This document shows, one piece after another, positions 54,411-63,734 of a DNA stretch of 64,000 nucleotides. The notes under the pieces are model-generated. The model was not told the DNA's origin. It did not search any database and saw only the letters and a program-made list of their open reading frames with translations. Source of the stretch: Zoogloeaceae bacterium (GTDB lineage Bacteria > Pseudomonadota > Gammaproteobacteria > Burkholderiales > Rhodocyclaceae). Numbering within the stretch: the first letter of the stretch is position 1; each line of letters starts with the position of its first letter. The DNA lies in the NCBI GenBank assembly GCA_024235635.1, contig JACKMA010000006.1:124001-188000 (forward strand), given 5' to 3'. The translations under genes and the position numbers were made by a program.

Positions 54411-54959
54411 TTAGGCGGCCTTCTTCACGGCCTTGCGAGCGCTCTTGACGGCGGTGCCGGCGGGCACGCTGACGTCGGCCAGCGCGACGACCTGCTTGGT
54501 GGCCTTGGCCACGCTGCCATAGGTCTCGTTGGCGGCGGCGATTGCCGATTTGACGGCCGCGACGGCGACGTCGGAACCGGCCGGCGCCGACTTCGAAACC
54601 TCGTCAAGCATGGCGACGACGACCTTGTTCAACTCGGCCAGTTGGGCGTCGACGATCTTGTTCAGTTCTTCGCCGCAATCGACGGCGATGCCGTAGACGC
54701 TGCGGACGTAGGCGACGGCGCTGGCCATCGCCGGCTCGGCCAGGCCCTGCACGAAACTCACCAGCGCTTGCGGGTCCTTGATCGCGCTCAGTGCTTCGAG
54801 ATTGGCGGCGGCGTCGGTCAGACCGGCGCGCGCGGTGTTGAGGTTGAGCGCGGCCAGGCGCTCGACGCTGGTCAGGCCGAGCGAGGACACGGTGGCGAGG
54901 GTATCGAGGGCAGCCGAGTTGGCGGCGGCGACTTTTTCGGGGGTGATGATCTGCGACAT
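54411..54959 (-). CDS. Phasin family protein (PHA granule-associated)
   Basis: A 182-residue helical protein. ATG 54959 has GGAGA about 8 bases upstream and gives MSQIITPEKVAAANSAALDT. The phasin pattern continues with LTSVERLAALNLNTARAGL and ends in the lysine/alanine-rich tail KSARKAVKKAA. Phasins coat polyhydroxyalkanoate granules and control their size. Its presence implies PHA storage, although PHA synthase is not in the window. A PhaR-type site lies upstream. Confidence 0.93.
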   Translation of the reverse strand: MSQIITPEKVAAANSAALDTLATVSSLGLTSVERLAALNLNTARAGLTDAAANLEALSAIKDPQALVSFVQGLAEPAMASAVAYVRSVYGIAVDCGEELNKIVDAQLAELNKVVVAMLDEVSKSAPAGSDVAVAAVKSAIAAANETYGSVAKATKQVVALADVSVPAGTAVKSARKAVKKAA

Positions 54960-55079
54960 TTTCGGTCTCCAGGTTTCGATGGCTGTCAAAAGGTATGATT
55001 CATTTGCAGCGAGCAACTTGTTTGCTGCACCGCACAATTCAATTATGTGCAAGCGGATCACGGACTGCAACACCTTTTG

Positions 55080-55090
55080 CTGCTGTGCAG
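55080..55090. promoter_or_regulatory. PhaR-like operator upstream of phasin
   Basis: CTGC-TGT-GCAG at 55080-55090 fits the CTGC-N3/4-GCAG palindrome described for the PHA regulator PhaR in Paracoccus. It lies 121 bases before the phasin ATG in a TGC/GCA-rich interval that also has TTGCTGCACCGCA at 55022-55034. PhaR represses phasin until granules form. The site is a short eye-found match. Confidence 0.4.
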
Positions 55091-55203
55091 CATTTTTGCC
55101 ACAGCGCAGCGCTTGACGGGCCGTTCCGGCATCGGTCGGGTGTCATCGACGTGGGTCGGTACGCGCCTGCGCCAGACGCGTGCGGCGCGGACCGGCGTGC
55201 CAT

Positions 55204-56097
55204 TCAGACCGCTCGCAGGTCCAGAATTGCGCGCGCGTATGCCTCGGGTGACTCCTGTGGCACGTTGTGACCGACGCCTTGGAGCAAGCGGCATTCGAAC
55301 TCGCCGGAAAAGTGCGTCTCATGGGCGTCGGAATCCCGCAATGGGGTCACGGCATCGACGGCGCCATGGATGGCGATCGACGGGACGCGGATGTCGGGCA
55401 GGGTCGCGAGCCGCGCCTCGGTGGCGTCGTAGCGGGGATCGCCTTCGGCATTGCCATGGCGATGGCGATACGAGTGGATGACGACGTCGACGAAATCCGG
55501 ATTGTCGAATGAACTCGCCGTCCGGTCGAAGACCGTGTCGGCGATCGACCAGGTTGGCGACCACAGCTTCCACAGCAGCCTGCACAAGGCGTGCCGGTCG
55601 CGCGTCAGGCCGTTTCGGCCGCGTTCCGTGTGAAAGTAGTACTGATACCACCAACGGCGCTCGCTTTCGGGATCACTCGGGATCGTTGAGGTGGCGATAT
55701 CCTGGATCTGATAGCCGCCACAGCTCACCAGGCCGCGGACGCGCTCGGGCCACAGGGCGGCGACGATGCAGGCGGCTCGGGCGCCCCAGTCGAAACCTGC
55801 GACGATGGCCCGATCCAGCTGCAGCGCATCGAGCAGTTCGACCAGGTCGTGGCCGACGGCAGCCTGTTGGCCCGACCGCATTGCAGCGGACGAGCGGAAG
55901 CGGGTGTCGCCGTAGCCGCGGACATAGGGCACGATCGTGCGCAAATCCTGCCGTTCGAGAATCGCGACGACGTCGTCGAATGCCCTCGGGTCGTAGGGGA
56001 AGCCGTGCACCAGCACCACGGGCATGCCATCAGCGGGACCTGTCTCCTCGTAGGCGACGTCCAGCATGAGCGTTCGAACGTGTTTCAGCCGAGCCAT
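55204..56097 (-). CDS. Alpha/beta hydrolase, epoxide hydrolase-like
   Basis: A 297-residue enzyme; GGAGGA lies 8 bases before ATG 56097. The oxyanion motif is H31-G-F-P34, the nucleophile D103 is in VAGFDWGARAA, and the catalytic histidine is H277 in GVGHNVPQE. An aspartate nucleophile with a W at +1 points to epoxide hydrolase or haloalkane dehalogenase rather than an esterase. A cap domain with SERRWWYQYYFHTERGRNGL covers about 130-215. It is a single gene in its own transcript. Confidence 0.88.
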   Translation of the reverse strand: MARLKHVRTLMLDVAYEETGPADGMPVVLVHGFPYDPRAFDDVVAILERQDLRTIVPYVRGYGDTRFRSSAAMRSGQQAAVGHDLVELLDALQLDRAIVAGFDWGARAACIVAALWPERVRGLVSCGGYQIQDIATSTIPSDPESERRWWYQYYFHTERGRNGLTRDRHALCRLLWKLWSPTWSIADTVFDRTASSFDNPDFVDVVIHSYRHRHGNAEGDPRYDATEARLATLPDIRVPSIAIHGAVDAVTPLRDSDAHETHFSGEFECRLLQGVGHNVPQESPEAYARAILDLRAV

Positions 56098-56536
56098 CTC
56101 GATCGTCCTCCGATATGGACCATGGGCCAGGCGGATTGTCCGCGGGCACCCTCGCTTGCGCTCGCCCGGGGGGCGCCGGATGAATCGCCCGTCTTGACAA
56201 CATAGATGCGATCCCCGCTTCTCGCACCCGAGTTTCGCGCGGCCGGAATCATGCGCTCGCCGGTGCCTGCGGCCGTCAATTACGCTGCCGCGGGCAGATG
56301 TGGTATTGCTATCGATGGGGGGGCGCTTGATGTACCTTTGCGAGCAGTCGCGTCGGCGCATGGCCGCGTCAGGCTTTGCCGCGAAGGGCATGCGCTGGCG
56401 TCGATCCGCCGCTGCGGACCGCGCAACCACGGACGATCGCAGAAGCGGGACGCGCGTGGTCGACTCGCACGGGCCCCGACGGTCCCGAACGGGAAGCAGA
56501 TTGATGGATTCGTCGCATGGGTGATTTCGACAGCAG
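56098..56536. other. Divergent intergenic region hydrolase / pgi
   Basis: I see no supported gene in these 439 bases. A TTGACA hexamer lies at about 56194-56199 on the plus strand, but no good -10 follows at 16-18 bases. The region is GC-rich with several shadow frames only. Confidence 0.4.
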
Positions 56537-58201
56537 ATGAAGCGGCCGACCGAGACCGACGCCTGGCGTGTGCTCGCCGAACATCACGCGGTGATCGCCA
56601 CGGCCAGCCTGAACCAGCTGTTTGCCGACGATCCACAGCGCTTCCGGCGCATGTCGCTGTCGGCGGGCGGTCTGGTGCTCGATTATTCGAAGAACCGGCT
56701 CGACGATCGGACCCTGGCGCTGTTGATCGGACTCGCGGTCGAGCAGGGTGTCGTTGATGCTCGTGACGCCATGTTCGCCGGACGGGCGATCAACGACACC
56801 GAAGGGCGTGCGGTGCTGCACACGGCGCTGCGCAAGCACGCCGGCTCGCGACTCGACGTGGGCGGCGTCGATGTCATGCCGGAAGTGCTCGAAGTACGCG
56901 AGCGCATGCTCGACTTCGCCGAAGGCGTCAGGGAAGGCCGCTGGACCGGGCATGCCGGCGACACGATCACCGATATCGTCAACATCGGCATCGGCGGGTC
57001 CGACCTCGGGCCGTACATGGCTTGCGAGGCGCTGGCCGGACAGGGCCGGCCGCGGCAGCGGCTGCACTTCGTGTCGAACGTCGATGGCGCGCAACTGGCG
57101 GGCGTGCTGGACCGGCTCGACGCCCGCAGAACCTTGTTCGTGGTCGCCTCCAAGACTTTCACGACAGTCGAGACGATGACCAACGCGACGAGCGCGCGTG
57201 CGTGGCTGCTGGCAAACGGCGCCTGCGAGCGCGACGTCGCCAAGCACTTCGTCGCGGTGTCCACCGATGCCGGCCGGGTGCGCGATTTCGGTATCGACGT
57301 TGCCAACATGTTCGGCTTCTGGGACTGGGTCGGCGGGCGCTACTCGATGTGGTCGGCGGTCGGCCTGCCGATCGCGCTGGCGATCGGCGCCGAAGGCTTT
57401 CGCGCGCTGCTGGCCGGCGCCGAATGCATGGATCGTCATTTCGTCGAGGCGCCCCTCGCGGCCAACATGCCGGTGATCCTCGCGCTGATCGGCTTGTGGT
57501 ATCGCGACTTCTTCGGCGCTGCCAGCCTATGCGTCGTGCCCTACGCCCAGGCCCTGGCGCGCCTGCCGGCCTATCTGCAGCAACTCGAGATGGAGAGCAA
57601 CGGCAAGTCGGTGATGCGGGACGGTCGGGCCGTCGGTGTCGGCACCTGTCCGGTGATCTGGGGGGAGCCCGGCACCAATGCCCAGCATTCGTTCTTCCAG
57701 CTGCTGCACCAGGGGCCGGACCTGATCCCTGTCGACTTCATCATGCCACTCGAAGTTGCGCACGAACTGCCGGGCCACCAGCGCCTGCTGCTGGCCAACT
57801 GCATCGCCCAGAGCAAGGCGCTGATGGTCGGCAAGGGCGAGGCCGAGGTGCGGGCCGAGCTGAGCGCTGCCGGGCTCGCCGGCGAGCAGTTGGAACGCCT
57901 GCTGCCGCACAAACTGTTCACCGGCAATCGTCCGAGCAATACCGTGGTGATGCCCGACCTGTCGCCCACTTCGCTCGGCGCGCTGATTGCGCTCTATGAG
58001 CACAAGGTGTTCGTGCAGGGTGTGCTGTGGGGCGTGAACAGCTTCGATCAATGGGGCGTCGAACTCGGCAAGCAGCTCGCCAGCCGCATCGCGGGCGAAC
58101 TCGACCGTGACAGCGACGGTGCACACGACGCATCGACGCTCGGCCTGATCGAACTTGCCCGCCAGGGTCTCGCCAGATCGGCGTCGCGGCGCAAGCCGTG
58201 A
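56537..58201 (+). CDS. pgi: Glucose-6-phosphate isomerase
   Basis: A 554-residue enzyme interconverting glucose-6-P and fructose-6-P. Family marks are VNIGIGGSDLGPYMACEAL, FVVASKTFTTVETMTNA, FGFWDWVGGRYSMWSAVGLP and QLEMESNGKSV, with GVNSFDQWGVELGKQLA at the C-terminus. Length is normal (about 550). It is convergent with glk 3' to 3' over a 103-base gap, consistent with a hexose-entry module. Confidence 0.97.
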   Translation: MKRPTETDAWRVLAEHHAVIATASLNQLFADDPQRFRRMSLSAGGLVLDYSKNRLDDRTLALLIGLAVEQGVVDARDAMFAGRAINDTEGRAVLHTALRKHAGSRLDVGGVDVMPEVLEVRERMLDFAEGVREGRWTGHAGDTITDIVNIGIGGSDLGPYMACEALAGQGRPRQRLHFVSNVDGAQLAGVLDRLDARRTLFVVASKTFTTVETMTNATSARAWLLANGACERDVAKHFVAVSTDAGRVRDFGIDVANMFGFWDWVGGRYSMWSAVGLPIALAIGAEGFRALLAGAECMDRHFVEAPLAANMPVILALIGLWYRDFFGAASLCVVPYAQALARLPAYLQQLEMESNGKSVMRDGRAVGVGTCPVIWGEPGTNAQHSFFQLLHQGPDLIPVDFIMPLEVAHELPGHQRLLLANCIAQSKALMVGKGEAEVRAELSAAGLAGEQLERLLPHKLFTGNRPSNTVVMPDLSPTSLGALIALYEHKVFVQGVLWGVNSFDQWGVELGKQLASRIAGELDRDSDGAHDASTLGLIELARQGLARSASRRKP

Positions 58202-58304
58202 TCCGTCCGCCTCGCCGACGGCAGCGCGTGGCGGTCACCGCCGACCGGCCCGGGGTGGTGGCGCAGCGCGGTATCGCCGCCGCCCTTCCGCGAAGTCGCG
58301 CGAC

Positions 58305-59309
58305 TCAATCGTCGTGCATCGGTGCTGCGCGCGATTCCTGTCCTGGGACATCGGCAAGGGTCAGCAGACGTGCCGCACCGGCGAGCGCCACGTGGGGTGC
58401 CTGCAGTACGAACACCGGAATTTTCGCAAGATACGCCGAGAACCGGCCCTTGGCATCGAAGCGATGCCGAAAACCCGAGCGCAGGAAGTGCTCGCCGAGC
58501 CTGGGCACGATGCCGCCGCCGAGGTAGACGCCGCCGCGCGCGCCGAGCGTCAGGGCGACGTCGGCCGCGAAGCTGCCGAGCAGCTCGCAGAAGATTTCGA
58601 TGGTTTCGATGCAGTGCGGGCAATCGCCGGCCAGGGCGCGCGCGCTGATGCGCTCCGGTGGCAGTGGTGACGGCGACTGTCCGGCCAATTCGCGGATCGC
58701 GTCGTGCATCGCCGACAGACCGGGGCCGGACAGGGTCCGCTCGGCAGAAACATGGCCGAAGCGCCGGGCCAGTCGGTCGATGATCGCCGATTCGCGTGCG
58801 CTGCCCGCGGACAGCGTGACGTGTCCGCCTTCGCCGGTGATCGCTGCGACGCCGTTGCCGCAGCGCACCAGACCCGACACCCCCAGGCCGGTTCCGGCAC
58901 CGATCAAGGCGATGGCCGCATCCACCGTTGGCGCTCCGCCACCGAGCTGGATGCATTCACCGGCTTCGAGGGACAGCAGCCCCAGCGCCAGCGCCGTGAA
59001 ATCATTGACCACGACCAGGCGCTCGAGGCCGAGCGCGGCGCGCAGTGTCGACACCGCGAATCGCCAGTGGCCGTTGGTCAAGGCGATGTCGTCACCGGTG
59101 ACCGGTGTCGCAATCCCGATCGCCCCATGGCGGGGCATCGCCAGGCCCTCGCGCCGCAGATAGGCACGAATGGCGTCGTCGGGGCCGGCGAATTCCGCGC
59201 AGCGGAAGACGCGGACCCGGACCGGCCGCCGCCCGGGACTCTCGACGACGGCGAAGCGGGCGTGGGTGCCGCCGACATCGCCTACCAGATGCGGATAGTG
59301 GTCGCTCAT
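58305..59309 (-). CDS. glk: Glucokinase (bacterial ROK-unrelated Glk type)
   Basis: A 334-residue kinase. ATG 59309 gives MSDHYPHLVGDVGGTHARFA, with the phosphate-binding GDVGGTH at 10-16; an in-frame GTG at 59339 adds 10 residues. VVNDFTALALGLLSL carries the catalytic aspartate, and VGAGTGLGVSGL and GEGGHVTL are typical of the E. coli-type Glk. It phosphorylates glucose at C6, feeding pgi. Confidence 0.94.
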   Translation of the reverse strand: MSDHYPHLVGDVGGTHARFAVVESPGRRPVRVRVFRCAEFAGPDDAIRAYLRREGLAMPRHGAIGIATPVTGDDIALTNGHWRFAVSTLRAALGLERLVVVNDFTALALGLLSLEAGECIQLGGGAPTVDAAIALIGAGTGLGVSGLVRCGNGVAAITGEGGHVTLSAGSARESAIIDRLARRFGHVSAERTLSGPGLSAMHDAIRELAGQSPSPLPPERISARALAGDCPHCIETIEIFCELLGSFAADVALTLGARGGVYLGGGIVPRLGEHFLRSGFRHRFDAKGRFSAYLAKIPVFVLQAPHVALAGAARLLTLADVPGQESRAAPMHDD

Positions 59310-59426
59310 GTCGGCCGACGAGGCGAATGAACGCGCCACGCACGGTTGCTGGCGCCCGTCGTCGCGGCCGGCCCTGCGCCGCCAGCCGGAAGGCGAACGG
59401 TCGAATCGACGCCGGCTGTCACCCCG

Positions 59427-59951
59427 TCAGCGCAGCCGCCGCAGGCCCGTGCTGTAGCGCTTGCCCTTTTCGACATAGGCGGTGTGGCCGGTGCCGAGCA
59501 GCGCCAGGTCCTTGTCGCTGAGCTCGCGAACGACCCGCGCCGGGGCACCGAGAATCAGCGAGCGCGGCGGGAACACCTTGCCTTCGGTGACGATCGCGCC
59601 GGCACCGACCAGGCTGTCGGGCCCGATCACCGCGCCGTTCAGCACCACTGCCTGAATACCGATCAGGGAGCCGTCGCCGATCGTGCAGCCGTGCAGCATC
59701 GCCTGGTGCCCAACCGTGACTCGCGCCCCGATGTTCAGCGGAAAGCCGGGATCGACATGCAGCACGACCCCGTCCTGGACGTTGCTGGATTCACCGATGG
59801 TGATCGGCTCGTTGTCGGCCCGGACCACCGCGCCCGGCCAGATGCTGGTGTGCTCGGCAAGCCGTACCGCGCCGATGACGGTGGCCTCGTCGGAAATGTA
59901 GGCGCTGTCGGCAATGGTCGGTTCCAGTTGGTCGATGGCATAAACGGGCAT
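59427..59951 (-). CDS. Gamma-type carbonic anhydrase-like protein
   Basis: A 174-residue left-handed beta-helix (hexapeptide repeat) protein. Zinc ligands fit H65 (GVVLHVDPG) and H82/H87 (VGHQAMLHGCT). LVGAGAIVTEGKVFPPRSLI is typical of the YrdA/PaaY-like group, many of which have weak or no carbonic anhydrase activity. It is encoded 60 bases after the GH19-type gene. Confidence 0.92.
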   Translation of the reverse strand: MPVYAIDQLEPTIADSAYISDEATVIGAVRLAEHTSIWPGAVVRADNEPITIGESSNVQDGVVLHVDPGFPLNIGARVTVGHQAMLHGCTIGDGSLIGIQAVVLNGAVIGPDSLVGAGAIVTEGKVFPPRSLILGAPARVVRELSDKDLALLGTGHTAYVEKGKRYSTGLRRLR

Positions 59952-60011
59952 TGCGGGTCTCCAGTACGTCGGGGTGCCGGCAGGCGCGAGCCGGCTTCGG
60001 CGCTGACGTCC

Positions 60012-60617
60012 CTATCGAACGATCGCCACGCGCAGGATCGCTTCGAGGGTCTCGGCATAGCCGGCGATGAGTTCGGCCTGATCCTGCCCGTTGATGATCC
60101 GCCGGGCTTCCTTGTAGTCGCAGCCGTCGTCGTTGATGTAGTCGGCGAGCTTGCGGCCGGTGAACAAGCCCTTGCGCATGCCGAGCGACATGATGCGGTA
60201 CGCGATCACCGGTCGCAGCGCCTGGTCCGGATCGCGGACCAGATCCTCGTCGTCGCCGAGCGCCAGTGCTTCGGTCATGCGCGCGTAGTTGGCGCGGCCG
60301 GTGATCTGGACGTATCCGCGCCCGCGGAAGCGGTAGCCGTCGCCGGGCTCGGTGTTGCCGAGCCGGCGGCCGAGGCGGGTGCCGGTTTCGTACTTGTCGA
60401 AGTAGTCCCGGCGGCCGTATTCGGTGATCGGCATCCAGCGGTTGGCGCATTCGTGCTTGACCGTCGCCAGCATGTAGGCTGCCCATTGCACCGACTTGAG
60501 TTCGCCGTCTTCCACCATGTTGCGGCCGAGCAATTCGAGGCCATTGACGGTCGCCTGCGACAGCCTGCCATAGGCGCTGCGATAGGCATTGAAGAACCGC
60601 GTGTGGTCGACCTGCAT
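60012..60617 (-). CDS. GH19-type lytic enzyme (chitinase/endolysin-like)
   Basis: A 201-residue protein; GGAGA lies 7 bases before ATG 60617. It lacks a signal peptide. The catalytic glutamate is probably E56 in ATVKHECANRW; RFRGRGYVQITGRANYARM is the substrate-groove motif of the family, and DYKEARRIINGQDQAELIAG the C-terminal helix block. Similar proteins are common as phage endolysins and as stand-alone bacterial genes acting on peptidoglycan or chitin. Only 11 bases separate it from the upstream lipoprotein-like gene. Confidence 0.85.
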   Translation of the reverse strand: MQVDHTRFFNAYRSAYGRLSQATVNGLELLGRNMVEDGELKSVQWAAYMLATVKHECANRWMPITEYGRRDYFDKYETGTRLGRRLGNTEPGDGYRFRGRGYVQITGRANYARMTEALALGDDEDLVRDPDQALRPVIAYRIMSLGMRKGLFTGRKLADYINDDGCDYKEARRIINGQDQAELIAGYAETLEAILRVAIVR

Positions 60618-60628
60618 CGCATTCTCCT

Positions 60629-61312
60629 TCAATCCGGCGCGATCATCCGCCAGTCGGCGGGTGGCGCGTCGCCGCTCGATTCGACCGGCAGGTCGGCACC
60701 TTCCGGACACGGCAGGCGCGCGGCAAGGTGGGTGATCCGGGGCTCGCCGCCGGCGAGCGAGTAGCGCGCCCAGATGCCGCAATCTGCAGTCTGGCGCGAC
60801 AGCGATAACAATACCAGCGATTGCTGGTCGGCCAGCCACGATGTCTCGCCGGTGATCTCGGTTGCGTGTGCTCGCACCAATCGACGGCCATACGGAGAGC
60901 GGTAGTAGGGCAAATCGAGCAAGGTTGCAGTGGCCTCGGGTCGCTCGCGCCGGAAGTGCATCACGACACTGGTGGGCTGGTAGGCACCGGCTGCGCAGCG
61001 GACCAGCGCAACGGCGCTGCCGTCGGCCAGATCATGAATTTCGACACCGCCGTCGTTGGCGCCCCGGGTCAGGTCGAATGCGCGCTCGCAGGGTTCGGGC
61101 CAGCGAAGCAGGGCGAACCAGTGGGCGCGATCGGCAAGCGTCGCCCCGGGCGTCGCGCGAATCCCGGCTGCGCGTTCCGGTCCGTCCCGCGGATCGGCTG
61201 CCGCCCTGTCGGCGGCCGCTGGCATCGTCGGCTCGGGCAATTCGGGAGGAGGACTGGCGCAGGCGCAGGTCAATGCCAGCCCCGCGGCCGCGATCGGTGA
61301 TCGGACGTTCAT
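60629..61312 (-). CDS. DUF1176-like exported protein
   Basis: A 227-residue protein with an N-terminal signal (MNVRSPIAAAGLALTCACA) that has no fully canonical lipobox (TCAC at 14-17). The body fits the DUF1176 pattern: LVRCAAGAYQPTSVVMHFRR with a cysteine, TSWLADQQSLVLLSLSRQ and ADCGIWARYSLAG. The function is unknown. Its tight link to the GH19-type gene suggests co-expression, possibly as an envelope factor or inhibitor of the lytic enzyme; this is inference only. Confidence 0.65.
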   Translation of the reverse strand: MNVRSPIAAAGLALTCACASPPPELPEPTMPAAADRAAADPRDGPERAAGIRATPGATLADRAHWFALLRWPEPCERAFDLTRGANDGGVEIHDLADGSAVALVRCAAGAYQPTSVVMHFRRERPEATATLLDLPYYRSPYGRRLVRAHATEITGETSWLADQQSLVLLSLSRQTADCGIWARYSLAGGEPRITHLAARLPCPEGADLPVESSGDAPPADWRMIAPD

Positions 61313-61447
61313 CGCGCCGATTGTCGCGCGACCGACGGAAAAATCCAGCCCCGGTCGGTTGCGCGTGCCATCGCCGGCCCGCTGTCACGGGCCGTCAGTG
61401 GTGCTGCGGCCGCGGCCGAATCCCGCGGGTCGCGATGTCCTGGGGCG

Positions 61448-62314
61448 TCAGATCGCTGCCATGCTGCGGCCGAGGCCGCCGATCTCGGCGACGTTGTCGA
61501 GCATGCGCTCGAGCAGCCTGTCGAGTTCGCTCTGTTGCAGCTTGAGTTGTTTCAACAGCAGCGACTCGACCACCTCGCGCGGCCGTGCGAGGCAGGCGAA
61601 GGGGTTGATCGTGGTGCCGAACACGCCGCGGCCGAATTCGTCGAGACTGACGATCGATTCGGCGGCACAGAGGATGCCGGCAAGCGAATTCGAGCGACCG
61701 GCGAACAGGTGATGATTGCGGTGCACCTGGGCGAAGGTCGCCGGTGCGTGCCAGTGTTCCAGCAGCATCGCCGTGAGTTCACCATGCTCGCGACCGAACT
61801 GCTCGCGCTCGGCCTGCTCGATGGTCAGCGATTGTTCCAGCGCAAAGACGCAGACCCGCTCGAGGGCGCCGGGCCATGTCAGTTCGGCCAGCATGTAGCC
61901 GAGGTCGTGCAGCAGTCCGTGGAGATAGGCGTCGCTGCCGTCGTGGTACTTGAGCAGGCGTGCCACTTCGCGACAGGCGGTCGCCATCGACACCGAGTGC
62001 AGCCACAATTGTTCGCGGGCCTGGTCGGACAGGCGCGCCGAGACCGGGTGACCGAACAGCATGCCGGTGGCCATCTGCATGGCCTGTCGCATGCCGATCC
62101 GGCGGATTGCCTGGGGCACCGAGGCAATGCGGGACGATGCGCCGCCGTGGGCGGCGGAATTGGCGACGGCGACCAGCCTCGCGGCCAGTTGGGGTTCGTT
62201 CGAGACGATCGTGAGCAGTTGCTGTTCGGCGTCGTCGTCCTCGATGCTGACCGCCAGCAGTTCGGCGGCACGGGGCGACAGCGGCGGCAGCGCGTCGAAA
62301 TTGACCGGGTTCAT
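61448..62314 (-). CDS. HDOD domain protein
   Basis: A 288-residue protein. The HDOD domain (about 8-205) starts LPPLSPRAAELLAVSIEDDD, contains SVPQAIRRIGMRQAMQMATG and ends in GLLHDLGYMLAELTWPG and LLEHWHAPATFAQVHRNHH. HDOD proteins are signalling relatives of HD-GYP phosphodiesterases that usually lack catalysis. GGAG lies 11 bases upstream of the ATG. It diverges from stpA. Confidence 0.9.
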   Translation of the reverse strand: MNPVNFDALPPLSPRAAELLAVSIEDDDAEQQLLTIVSNEPQLAARLVAVANSAAHGGASSRIASVPQAIRRIGMRQAMQMATGMLFGHPVSARLSDQAREQLWLHSVSMATACREVARLLKYHDGSDAYLHGLLHDLGYMLAELTWPGALERVCVFALEQSLTIEQAEREQFGREHGELTAMLLEHWHAPATFAQVHRNHHLFAGRSNSLAGILCAAESIVSLDEFGRGVFGTTINPFACLARPREVVESLLLKQLKLQQSELDRLLERMLDNVAEIGGLGRSMAAI

Positions 62315-62490
62315 TTTTTATTGACTCCGTGGCTTTGCCCTTGGCGGGGCATATGGGAGATATCTATCGGCGCTATGACTTTCGACTTAACAGCCGGCAT
62401 TTCAAGAAAGTGTGTCGTCGGGCCGCCGCCGCGAGACGGTAGACTGTCAAGAGCGTCCGGCAGCCGTCGATCGCCGGTCGTACCGAAGCC

Positions 62491-63729
62491 ATGCTGAGCG
62501 AACATTCCCTGTCCGAGAACCATGCCCGACTCGCCGCTTGCCTGGCCGCCGGAGTGCCGCCGCTGATCATTCAGGATCTCGACGGCGTCTGCATGGGGCT
62601 GGTCGCCGATCCGCTGCGCAGAACGGTCGATCCGGCCTACGTTTCGGCCTGTCGCCGGCTGCGCGGGCACTTTTTCGTCCTGACCAACGGCGAACATGTC
62701 GGCAGCCGCGGCATGAAAGGCATCGTCGAGCGCAGCCTTGGCGGCAAACGGGAGGCTGCGGGTTGCTACCTGCCGGGCCTGGCCGCCGGCGGCGTGCAGT
62801 GGCAGGACGCCGATGGTGTGGTCTCGCACCCGGGGGTCAGTGCCGAAGAACTGCGCTTCCTCGCCGACGTGCCGGCCAGGGCCCGGCGCTTCCTGACCGA
62901 ATTCCTCGGGCAGCCGGTCCATCGCCTGGCGTCGTCGCAGGTGGCGGCACTGGCGCATGCTGCGGTCCTCGACAACCGGGTCTCTCCGACCGTCAACATC
63001 AACGTCGTGTTCGAGGCCCTCGCCGGGCGGGAAGCCCGCTATCGCGACTTGCAACGGGCGCTACAGGCCTTCATGACCGAACTGCTCGACGAAGCCGCCG
63101 GGCAGGGCCTGCGTGATGCCTTCTTCGTGCATCTGGCACCGAACCACGGCCGCGTCGGCGATGTCGAGCGCCTCGCGCCGGCATCCGACGGGCTGGCCGG
63201 TACCACCGATTTCCAGTTCATGCTCTCCGGCGCCATCAAGGAAGCCGGCGTGCTGGACCTGCTCAATCGCCACTACGCGCGGCACACCGGTCGCCACCCG
63301 CTGGGCGCCGATTTCAATGTCCGCACCGCGCCGCGCGTCCATGATGCTCTGCTGGATCTGGCCGAGGCTGCTTTCGAGCGTCGGCATATGCCACCCATCG
63401 TCGGCGTCGGCGACACCGTCACCTCATCGATCGATGCCGATGGCCGGCGCGCGCGTGGCGGCAGCGATCGCGGATTCCTGCACTTGGTCCAGGAACTGGG
63501 GCGACGCTTCGGCACCGACAATGCGGTGCTGCTGGTCGACAGCGGCGGCGGTGAGGTACGTCGCCCGGTGCTGGCGCGCGACCCGGGTGCGGGCCGGCTG
63601 CTGGCCGAGGGCATCACCGACGCCGACGACCCGCTCCGACTGAACTTCGTCTTTCCCGGCGGTCACCGCCAGTACGTGGATTTCCTGATCGCACTCGCCG
63701 GACGCATCGGCCGCGGCGCCGACGCCTGA
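62491..63729 (+). CDS. stpA: Glucosylglycerol-3-phosphate phosphatase (StpA type)
   Basis: A 412-residue protein strongly resembling cyanobacterial StpA. The N-terminus carries IIQDLDGVCMGLV (26-38) with D29 and D31 as HAD-like catalytic acids, followed by FVLTNGEHVGSRGMKGIVE, GCYLPGLAAGGVQWQDADG and VSHPGVSAEELRFLA. StpA removes phosphate from glucosylglycerol-phosphate, giving the compatible solute glucosylglycerol. The synthase (GgpS) is not in the window and may lie beyond the right edge. In proteobacteria the phosphatase is more often fused to the synthase (GgpPS), so a stand-alone copy is notable. Confidence 0.85.
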   Translation: MLSEHSLSENHARLAACLAAGVPPLIIQDLDGVCMGLVADPLRRTVDPAYVSACRRLRGHFFVLTNGEHVGSRGMKGIVERSLGGKREAAGCYLPGLAAGGVQWQDADGVVSHPGVSAEELRFLADVPARARRFLTEFLGQPVHRLASSQVAALAHAAVLDNRVSPTVNINVVFEALAGREARYRDLQRALQAFMTELLDEAAGQGLRDAFFVHLAPNHGRVGDVERLAPASDGLAGTTDFQFMLSGAIKEAGVLDLLNRHYARHTGRHPLGADFNVRTAPRVHDALLDLAEAAFERRHMPPIVGVGDTVTSSIDADGRRARGGSDRGFLHLVQELGRRFGTDNAVLLVDSGGGEVRRPVLARDPGAGRLLAEGITDADDPLRLNFVFPGGHRQYVDFLIALAGRIGRGADA

Positions 63730-63734
63730 GCGAC

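Noticed and set aside
56194..56199. TTGACA as a pgi promoter
   Set aside because: No acceptable -10 hexamer at 16-18 bases and over 300 bases from the start.
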